From contig MSED01000006.1 in assembly GCA_002099365.1 (NCBI GenBank), forward strand, positions 2,294,001 to 2,358,000: 64,000 bases of DNA. The letters are read 5' to 3'. A program made the translations under genes and the position numbers. The DNA is from Phialophora verrucosa. Its lineage: Eukaryota > Ascomycota > Eurotiomycetes > Chaetothyriales > Herpotrichiellaceae. The notes beneath the pieces are model-generated. The model did not search any database and was not told where the DNA came from. It saw nothing but the letters and a program-made list of their open reading frames with translations. Shown here in pieces: positions 55,315 to 64,000 of the stretch (position 1 is the stretch's first letter; every line of letters starts with the position of its first letter).

Positions 55315-55987
55315 ATGCCTCTGATATTCGAGTCCCATGACTCGCTGCCATGTAGGTCAGCCGCGTCCCGTGCTGCACATGCTAACCGCTGCCATTCCAG
55401 ACATTGATCCCGAGATCACCGACACCGAACGAGAAAAGGCCAAAGCCCTGATCTCCAGACACCTTCCCAACAATCACACCACAGCTCCTCATCCTTCCCT
55501 TGCCCCTCTTCCTGCAGCCAACTTCTCCGACATCTTCCGTCAAGAGATTGACCGGGTCGCTGCAGGTGAACCCCGCAGACAAGGGATAGATGTATCTCGC
55601 TATGAGGCCCCTGATGAACCAGCCAGTGAGAGCGACGAGACCACAATGAGGGAGGTGCTGCGGACCGCGTACGTTTCGACTACTTTCCTGTCAGACCGAC
55701 TTGCCAACCTTGAGCTGCTCGATGAATTTGGCAAAAATGCTTGGCTTATCGGCAATTCCCAGACGGAAGAAATCCTACAAGGGCTAGAACGCGAACTGGC
55801 CGGCCTTAGATCTGAGACCGAAAATGTCAACAAAGCTCGCAAAGCGGTGCAGGAACAGTCCAAGGCCGAACTTTTGACCCTTCAGGAAAATTGGAAGCGA
55901 GGTATAGGCAAAATTCTCGAGATACAGGTCGCTACAGACAAGCTGCGGCGCCAAATACTGCAACATCAAGGCGACCATGCAGCTTGA
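55315..55987 (+). CDS. SPF27: Pre-mRNA-splicing factor SPF27 (BCAS2/Cwf7 family)
   Basis: A core subunit of the Prp19/NTC complex that activates the spliceosome in the nucleus. Two exons (55315-55351 and 55401-55987) encode 207 residues. The short first exon reads MPLIFESHDSLP and splices to YIDPEITDTEREKAKALI, the conserved family start (DSLPYID). The central HLPN..., IDRVAAGEPRRQGIDVSRYE and LANLELLDEFGKNAWLIGN stretches match BCAS2, and the C-terminal half is a long coiled coil. The splice uses donor GTAGGT, branch CTAAC and acceptor TTCCAG. An ORF finder that ignores the intron would start it wrongly at 55337. Confidence 0.93.
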
Positions 55988-57822
55988 ATCCCTTACCGAA
56001 CCACACAAGAATACTGGAGACATGTCAGGCAACGTTGATAAGCAGGGATACAAGGCGGTGCGGACGTTGCTGCGGTAGAATTGCAGTCACGCCGCCTGCA
56101 CGGAGATGCGGAGAACGACCGGTCGCACAATTCGGGATAATTGAAGGCGAGCTCCCCACATGGGAACTTACGTCGCCGACCCCCAGATTTCGAGGCAGCA
56201 ACCAGCGGTTATGGTCACAGGCCTCTGAAACGGACTGGCGGCCTGAGGGAGAAGCACGAGGACACCAAGAAATTGATCGAGCTGCCACCGAGGATATGGC
56301 CACGCGGACGGTTTACTTGAGACCCAGCACAATTTTTTCGTCCAAAGTCCGGCAGCATGCTCTCTCCGGACAAAGTCTTCTCAGCATTACGAGGCAAGGT
56401 CGTTTGAGATCCATCATCGGACTTCAATTTGCCAAATTTCCGAGCCGCCTTTGCGGGTCCAGTTCTGAATGTACCACTTCGAGACTCAGAACGGGAGCCG
56501 CACGGGGCGGAACAGTCAAACTGTGCGCTGGCCCGAGAGTTACTACTGCACGTCCCTCCCAAAGAGAACAGCTACTGTCTTTGTTGTTCTAATCTGGGGG
56601 TGAGACGCGGAGAGCTCTTCCCCGCTCACTCCCGCTTTGCAACCCACATTGCGCACCGCCGTTCTAGGCCAACCAAGCGAGTTTGAATCTCCAACGTTGA
56701 CCGGCACTTCTCTTCTGGTAGGCTGAAAGCAGCTACTCCAACTACTATTGTTACCCAAATCAGCTTGGCCTACGCGCTCCCCCACATATGAGGAGAGCCC
56801 ATCTTGTCTACACAACCGCATCAACGCAGCGCCTCGATCTTGCGGCCACCACCGCTTCATTCGGCACTCAGCTTATGCAGTTGTGCCGCCCTAGTCAGAC
56901 GTCTTCCGTGCTTTCTCGCGGGCCCGTGTTCTAAGTGGCGTTTCCCCGCGTTTCTTGCATTGGACGCCTCCCTGCAACAGCGGGTGGGGCGTCAAGCCGC
57001 GCTCTCCCTTGGTGGCTCCAGTGATGGTAGCTTTCTCCGCTAGTCCTTGGTCCTTGGCTATCTGTCTTTTCGACGTCGATCCCGTGCTGTGCAACTACAG
57101 GTCACTTTCCAAGAAGCAACGTCACTCGTTGCCCGTCCTGCTCGATACGACGATTTTTTTCCGGTGCTTTCGTGGTCCAGAGCAATCAACAGAGCAGTCG
57201 AAGCTGCCAGGTATCGAGATGATCCTCGCTGGAGCTTCCTGCCTGTCGGGACCCTCGCTGATGCTAGCCGCCTTGAGCTGGAGGGGATCACAGTATCCCG
57301 GTCAGCCCGAATGCGAGCTATCCATGGAGCTGCCGCTCTCCCCTGCACCTCGAAGCACACCCTGTTGACATTGACACGCTGGGCAACTGCAGCAAGGAGG
57401 AGACCGGTGTCTCGTACTTTGCAGGTCCTCAGTTCGCTTGGACATAAATCGGGCTCATTCAGTGCTCAACTCCAGGCTGAATCCTCGTCAGCCTGAATCT
57501 GATTGACCAAACCCCGCATATTCAACTCAAAATCAGCTCGTCTCCAGCTTTGCTCCAGATGATCCTCTTACCAGGGTGACCAAACATGGAGCAAGACACT
57601 CTCATTTGCGGAGCCTGGTGTACGCGTCTGCGCGACCCCCTCCCTCTCCTCCGTCCACTCTCCCGAGAGGAGGAGAGGAGCAGGGTTTCCAAAATTCTTA
57701 TATTGCTGAGCTCTGCTCTTTGTTCTCCTCTCCTTTCTTCTCTCTCAGCCCGCTCCTGGTAGAGCAGAAGCCGATTCATTGTTGCCTCAATATATTAAAC
57801 AGTCGCTTTAGACAACGCCATC
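55988..57822. promoter_or_regulatory. Long upstream region of the alcohol oxidase gene
   Basis: 1.84 kb without a convincing gene. The ORF at 57047-57496 has no recognisable domain. A pyrimidine-rich stretch at about 57711-57748 and an AATATATTAAAC motif near 57788 precede the ATG, as in strongly expressed fungal promoters. Confidence 0.45.
57711..57748 (+). promoter_or_regulatory. Pyrimidine-rich core promoter tract
   Basis: A C/T-rich run of nearly 40 bases about 75 bases before the oxidase ATG. Such CT blocks just upstream of the transcription start are known in highly expressed filamentous-fungal genes; the role here is inferred. Confidence 0.4.
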
Positions 57823-59988
57823 ATGACGATCCCGGACGAAGTTGACATTATTGTCTGCGGTGGTGGCAGCTCAGGATGTGTGCCAGCTGGACGTAGGTCA
57901 TGTTCTGCGAAAAAGTGTTTCAGTGATGCAGGACTAACATCATCGTAGGTCTGGCCAACCTGGACCACAATCTCCAAGTCCTGTTGATTGAAGGAGGAGA
58001 GAACAATCTCAACAACCCATGGGTGTACCGTCCTGGTATCTACCCGAGGAACATGAAGCTCGACTCCAAGACGGCAACCTTCTACTACTCTCGACCCTCG
58101 GAATGGCTTGATGGTCGTCGCGCCGTCGTTCCCTGCGCCCATGTCCTCGGAGGTGGCAGCTCGATCAATTTCATGATGTACACTCGTGCGAGTGCTTCTG
58201 ATTACGATGACTTCCAAGCCAAGGGCTGGACTACCAAGGAGCTCATTCCCTTGATGAAGAAGCACGAGACCTACCAGCGTGCTTGCAACAACCGTGACAT
58301 CCACGGTTTCGAAGGTCCTATCAAGGTCTCTTTCGGCAACTACACCTACCCGATCATGCAAGACTTCCTCCGGGCTGCTGAGTCTCAGGGCTTCCCGGTC
58401 ACGGACGATCTCCAAGATCTTGTGACTGGCCATGGTGCTGAACACTGGCTCAAGTGGATCAACCGTGATACTGGCCGCCGATCCGATGCTGCGTCTGCCT
58501 ACATCCATGCAACTCGTGCCAAGTACCAGAACCTTCATCTCCAGTGCAACACCAAGGTCGACCGAGTGGTCATCGAGAACGGCACTGCAGTCGGTGTTTT
58601 GACCGTGCCAACCAAGCCATCAAGTGGTCCTAACCCCGAACGCAAATTCTGGAAAGCTCGCAAACTCATCATTGTCAGCTGTGGTACCCTGAGCTCACCT
58701 CTGGTTCTGCAACGATCTGGCATTGGTGACCCGGAGAAGCTGAGGAAGGCAGGTGTCAAGTGCATCGTCGACCTTCCAGGTGTCGGTCTCAACTTCCAGG
58801 ACCACTATCTGCACTTCGCCACCTACCGGGCCAAACCCGACACTGAGTCTTTCGATGACTTTGTCCGTGGCGTTCCCGAAGTCCAGAAGGCCGTCTTCGA
58901 TGAATGGAACCTCAAGGGCACTGGTCCATTGGCCACTAATGGTATCGAGGCCGGTGTCAAGTCACGGCCGACCGCAGAAGAGCTCGAGGAAATGAAGAAA
59001 TGGCCTACTCCCGAGTTCGTCACCGAGGGAGGCTGGGACAGCTACTTCAAGAACAAGCCCGACAAGCCAGTCATGCACTACTCCGTCATTGCTGGTTGGT
59101 TCGGCGACCACTTGGACATGCCTGCCGGCAAGTTCTTCACCATGTTCCACTTCTTGGAGTACCCGTTCTCGCGTGGCTTCACCCACATTGTCTCCCCAGA
59201 CCCGTATGAGGCTCCTGACTTTGATGCGGGCTTCATGAACGACAAGCGCGATATGGCGCCCATGGTTTGGGGCTACATCCAGTCTCGTGAGACTGCTCGT
59301 CGCATGCAAGCCTATGCTGGTGAAGTTACGGGCATGCATCCTCACTTCAACCACGATTCACCGGCCCGAGCACTGGATATGGATGTTGCCACCCGGAACG
59401 CCTATGGCGGACCGAACCACATTACTTCCAACATCATCCATGGAAGCTGGACACTACCAATCGACCAGGGCGAGCAACCGGCGGACAGCTTCCTCAACTC
59501 GAACAAACACCCGTACCGTGCACCACTCAAGTACAGCAAGGCTGATGGTAGGTGTTTCCGTTTCCATAAGTCGGACACTAGTTGACTAACCTATGAACAG
59601 TCGCTCACATCGAGAAATGGGTCCAGCGACACACCGAGACCACATGGCACAGCCTGGGAACATGCTCCATGGCTCCTCGTGAGGGCAACAGTATTGTCAA
59701 GCACGGTGTCTTGGATGAGAGGCTGAACGTTCACGGTGTGAAGAACTTGAAGGTCTCTGATCTTTCAATCTGCCCTGACAATGTTGGCTGCAACACATTC
59801 TCTGTAAGTCCCTCCACTCTGATCGGATCTGCAACAACACTGACACGAGATTCCAGACTGCCCTCCTGATTGGTGAGAAGTGTGCCGTCCTCTCTGCCGA
59901 AGACCTTGGCTACAGTGGTGCTGCTCTGGACATGAAGATCCCACCGTACCACGCTCCTGGTGAGACAGTTGGTCTTGCGCGTCTGTAA
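57823..59988 (+). CDS. AOX1: Peroxisomal alcohol (methanol) oxidase, GMC family
   Basis: An FAD-dependent oxidase converting short primary alcohols to aldehydes with release of hydrogen peroxide. Four exons (57823-57892, 57949-59547, 59601-59803, 59857-59988) encode 667 residues, the size of fungal alcohol oxidases. The N-terminal dinucleotide fold is VDIIVCGGGSSGCVPAGRLA. GMC signature 1 is GGGSSINFMMYTRASASDYD. Signature 2 is in CGTLSSPLVLQRSGIGDPE. The C-terminal active-site His is in TTWHSLGTCSM and the partner Asn/His region is DNVGCNTFSTALLIGEKCA. The protein ends in ARL, a peroxisomal PTS1 variant like that of yeast AOX (ARF). It could use methanol released from pectin or lignin. Well conserved, no defects seen. 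Confidence 0.96.
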
Positions 59989-61768
59989 ATGGGTCGAGCA
60001 GAAATGGGAAAAGCGGAAAATTGTACGGAAACTCCAGAGATGAATTGATAGTCTGACGAATTCTATCGTTCACCATCATGCTCCTGTCGGCAAATCTGTC
60101 CTCGTGCATCACTCTTCGATTCTCTTGTAGGACAGACTGAGTTCCGGGAGTTCTGGAGGTCTCAGTTTGTCCGGTGTAGTAGACGCTCCACGGTGTTGCC
60201 CGAAAGGTGGACCAAAGCGCCACCCAGTGCAATTCAGGCCAAAATTGGCTGTCTCCTAGGCCACACAACAATGTGCACAACACGAGATGAAAAGTAACAG
60301 CATGGAAGGTCAGAGAATAACTCACCCTCTCCTGTATAAGTACTCCTACCCAGCAATTGTGACTCGTTATGATACAAGCTGCGAGGAATTCTCAGTGACC
60401 TACGGAGTGCTGCAGCAGAATTTCCGGTCTCGCTCCGCCTAAATGAGTTTATAACAGCACCGCGTTCAAAGCAGTCAGACTCACATCGTGTGGTGAACAT
60501 TGTTTGTGTCGCCTCGAAACAGTTTAACTTGGCCTGAATTGATTGCCCTTTGGTCAGAATCTTTTGGGCATGACCGTGACACTCCCATCATTCTAATGTT
60601 ACGATCAGCACCGTGCATTTCCGGGAGTTCTCGAACTGTCTCGACCCTACGAGCCTACATACATTGCTCCCTGTACTGTCCCTTCGTCTATTAGCCTGTT
60701 AGTGAATGCCCTCAGAGCCCAACAAGCAGGGCAAAGCCATCGTGGTACGAGTGCCCGTGGTATGCCAGCCCCACAACACTCTCGGATGAGCTATCCGGAT
60801 ACAACGGCGGCGGGCAGCAGCGGCATAGCCTCCGTGCCTCCCTCGGAGGAGTCGTCCTTTGTACGAGTACTTGTAACTCGTAGACAGCGACAGTGATTAC
60901 TTTTGAGGGAAGGCGGTGAATCCTACTCATCGAGCTAGGGCATCGACTGCTGCGGTGCATATGTAAGTACTCGTACCCAGTACTCAGACGACGATCATGG
61001 ACGATGACAGGCGTTGGCTATGGCTGGCTGTGATCGAGATTTGGAAGTTCCTGCGAATGATGACCGTTAATTTGATCCGATCACCGCGAGGGGCGGGCAG
61101 TTGTGGTGCCACGCCCCCTCCCGCCCCACGCCATCATCGGGGGAATGGCCCCAAGCTCAACGTGGCCGGTTGGTGGGCAAGCCGCCGATGTCATCGGCAC
61201 GCCGGGAACGAACGCAGCTACGAAGCCTGTTCGCTGCAAGTCAGCGTCAGTTTGTGTCTGAGCTTGGTGAGACCTCACGAATCGAAGATGATCGCCATGA
61301 GTCCCATTCATCGTCCAGGTTCTAACGCAAGAGAGCATCGTCCGCCGGCAGGGAGCCACTACAGCAGGTTCATAATTGGCCCTCGATTAACCGGTGCGTC
61401 GCTTTCGGCTATGACCCCGGTCAGTTCTGAGCTCATTGTTTACTGGCACGGCGCCAGTGCCAGGGTGCCAGGAGACTGCTGCCCTGACGTCGGGGAAAAT
61501 CATGGCAACGTGTGATCGTCGAGTCAAGGGGAAGTTTGTTCCTGAAGACTTCTTGCGCCTCTGAAGTAATACTTGTCACTTGCGGCACCTGGACAGAACG
61601 AAGCGTGAGCTTGTGCCTTTCAGCAACCTCGACTTCAACGCCTTTTATGCATGTTGCAGCCTTTTCGTATCCATCAAGAGTCTATTTTCAAGAATCGCCA
61701 CACCAACTCTGATGGCCTCATCAGCTTGTCTCAGTTGCTAAACGAGGCCCAGACCTGTGTTCCCGATA
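59989..61768. other. Intergenic, oxidase to Kelch gene
   Basis: 1.78 kb without a recognisable gene; ORFs such as 60997-61515 show no domain. Nothing else was identified. Confidence 0.45.
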
Positions 61769-64000
61769 ATGCCTGCCATTGATTCTCGAGATTTCGATCG
61801 TGGCCATTCCACAACATCCACCCGTACACCCGACTTGACTCATCTTCGTCGCCGGAGTCCTGTGGAATCTGACAGCCTTCGTGGCTCCCGAGTCCCAAAC
61901 TCGTGTAACGGAGAACCTCCGCGCCGGAATTCTGCATTTCTCGAAGTTGGGCTTGGTGGCGAGGACGCCATAATCGACTCAAAGTTGAGACGAGACTCAC
62001 TACCCAAGTCACACGTCTGCTTTCAAGGTAAAGTCGGCGTTGACACACCCGAAGCCGTCGACTCCTCCGCAACTTCACCAGCCGATAACCCGCCGCGACC
62101 GCAGATGTCTTCGTACTTTCCCAGCCTTCCCCGACTTCTTTTCCTCGCTCTTGCTATCGCTTTGGTTGCTCCAAGTCTTCGCGGCTCCCCGCTATTGGCA
62201 GCCAAAGCAAACCCTCTGGGCCGAAACACTGGATCTTCAGCAACCCCCGAACCGTTGGAGGAGGTCAAGAGAGAAGCGCTTCGGCGGAAGAGCAAGAGAC
62301 AGGACACCCAAACAGACGTTTGCAAACGATGGGCAGGGCAGAGTGCCATCGTCAATGGGACGTTGTACTACTACGGAGGGAGGGCAACAACCTCTGCTGA
62401 TCAGACAACTGACGAATGGAGTATGTTGCCTTGGTCTCAACAATTCACCTTCACGCGCTAACACTTGGATTTGCAGACAACGATTTCCTTGCGATAGACC
62501 TAACCAAGTCCTGGCAGATCTCCTCGCCATCGCTAACCGGCCTCCCGGTGCCTAGCGGCCCACCTGCCGTTTCGCTCGGCTACTTATGGAATTCATACGA
62601 CGCTCTATATCTCTACGGCGGTGAATTCTCTGACACGCCCGTTGCGTCTCCGGTCCCATTCTCCACTTGGGCGTTCGATATCGCTTCGTCGTCGTGGTCT
62701 GAGTCATCCAACCCGCAAACGAGCTCGGGTAAGAATTCAGAGCCGGCAAATCAACCGGTCCAGCGTGCAGCAGAAGGTGCAGGAGTCTCGGTGCCCAGTC
62801 TAGGTCGAGGCTTCTACTTTGGAGGACATTTGGATTTCTTGACTACGCCAGGGTGGTCGGTGTCAATCGCACGCGTCTACCTCAAAGGTCTTCTCGAATA
62901 CACCTTTCCAGGGTACAGTAATTCTGCCGTAAACGGTGGACAAGCTGCAGGCTCATCTGGCATCTACCGCAATATTACAGAAGGCGGCACTCAAGATTCA
63001 GCTGGCTTTCCCGAGCGAGCGGATGGTCTCCTGGTCTACGTTCCCGGCTACGGTAAATCTGGCATCATCTTAGGTCTCGCGGGCGGTACAAATACAACCT
63101 TTACTCAGATGAATGTTATCGACGTCTACGACATTGACTCGTCCACCTGGTACAAGCAAGCAACATCGGGGCCGACTCCTGACATCCGGGTCAATCCCTG
63201 TGCGGTCGCCGTCTCTGCGGCTGACGGAAGCTCCACGCAAGTCTATATGTACGGAGGGCAGAACCTCCTGCCGTATGGCGAGCAGAAGCAGTACGATGAC
63301 ATGTGGATTCTGTCAATCCCTGCTTTCACTTGGATAGAAGTCGACACAGGAAATCAAGCCAACCCCCCGGGAAGAGCTGGACACATGTGCCATGTCTGGA
63401 ACGCGCAGATGGTAGTGGTCGGTGGATACGTCGGCCAGGATCTATCATGCGACAGCCCCGGAATATACGTCTTCAACACCAGTTCTCTGCAGTGGCAGAG
63501 CGACTACGCTGCTCTGAAGACGGACGACGATCTCAACAGGCAGAAGAGCCAGCAGGACGATCCCGCAGCTCTACAAGGCTCATTCGGCTACTCCGTTCCA
63601 GAAAAGGTTCAGTCAGTAATCGGTGGCAATGGCGTTGGGGCAGCGACCGTCACGGCTCCTGCTCAGGCCGCTACTCAAGGACCTCTCGCCACGGGAGGCC
63701 CGATATCATACACTGTCACGCAATCGGACGGATCTGTGGCCACGGAGACGGCTTCGCCTACCGGCGCAGGTGGTAGTGCTCCCAGTGTACAACCTGGCAA
63801 TCAAGACCACGGGTCTTCTGGTGGCAGCAATATTGGAGCGATCGTTGCGGGAGTCATCGCTGGCTTGCTTGCCGTCGTCGCTGCGTACCTGGGCTTTTGC
63901 GTCTGGCTCTATCGCAAGCAGCTGGCAGTCTACAAGAACCACGTTGCTATGGCGCAAAACCAACACCTCACCGGTGACCCGAGGTTCATCGGAGCGGCAG
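61769..64000 (+). CDS. Membrane-anchored Kelch-repeat protein (3' end outside window)
   Basis: A beta-propeller protein with an extracellular or lumenal Kelch domain and one C-terminal membrane helix; a cell-wall or surface sensor role is inferred. Two exons are visible (61769-62420, 62477 to the right edge), about 725 codons so far. Kelch blades are marked by the GG motifs in LYYYGG, LYLYGG, FYFGG, GLAGG, YMYGG and VVVGG. A Ser/Thr/Gly-rich stalk follows, then the helix NIGAIVAGVIAGLLAVVAAY with a basic flank (WLYRKQ) and the start of a cytoplasmic tail. Two starts are possible. The ATG at 61769 puts 112 polar residues before a hydrophobic helix. The ATG at 62105 (MSSYFPSLPRLLFLALAIAL) gives a classic signal peptide and may be the real one. 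Confidence 0.88.

Noticed and set aside
55071..55340. 89-codon ORF overlapping the SPF27 start
   Set aside because: It is out of frame with the conserved SPF27 start at 55315 and shows no domain.
57047..57496. 149-codon ORF upstream of the alcohol oxidase
   Set aside because: Arg/Ser-rich composition, no domain, no intron signals, and it lies in a likely promoter.
60997..61515. 172-codon ORF between the oxidase and Kelch genes
   Set aside because: No domain or homology pattern; composition is unlike neighbouring genes.

Overview
The window looks like nuclear DNA of a filamentous ascomycete (Pezizomycotina). Most genes carry short introns of about 46-80 bases with GT..AG ends and CTNAC-type branch sites. 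The gene content is also fungal: a highly reducing polyketide synthase, a Ste7-type MAPKK, a GGA adaptor, an Sds23-type CBS protein, a Zn2Cys6 regulator and a peroxisomal alcohol oxidase. A Eurotiomycete (perhaps Chaetothyriales-like) is a guess. Exon borders were derived by reading splice sites and checking frame and family motifs by eye; no alignment or search was run.

Region 1 (1-17745) is part of a secondary-metabolite cluster. A very large minus-strand gene leaves the left edge. It encodes an N-terminal multi-pass TLC domain joined in one open frame to a highly reducing polyketide synthase (KS-MAT-DH-degenerate MT-ER, with KR and ACP presumably beyond the edge). It is divergent from a DHA2-type transporter. 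An acyl-CoA ligase, a P450 and a stand-alone medium-chain reductase follow. A plausible logic is that the membrane-tethered PKS makes a reduced chain, the ligase activates an acid, the P450 and reductase tailor it, and the transporter exports it. The TLC-PKS fusion is the most striking feature of the window.

Region 2 (18336-38667) is mostly housekeeping and regulatory: SPT6, the Ste7-type MAPKK, GGA, a conserved fungal protein with a 2.5 kb empty upstream region, an SDS23-like CBS protein and two unrecognised genes. A 61-base near-copy of the 3' coding end of one of the latter lies inverted in the intergenic region near 33.0 kb.

Region 3 (39319-44316) holds a secreted SMP-30-type lactonase with a 13-base exon, an intronless peptide deformylase that looks bacterial, a type II haloacid dehalogenase with a probable GC-AG intron, and an EI24/RRT8-type membrane protein.

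Region 4 (45479-64000) holds a Zn2Cys6 factor, an HNH-like protein, a repeat-rich protein with two atypical zinc fingers and an expanding GAG tract at its stop codon, a neutral ceramidase, splicing factor SPF27, a peroxisomal alcohol oxidase, and a membrane-anchored Kelch protein cut by the right edge. No rRNA, tRNA, CRISPR or intact transposon was recognised.
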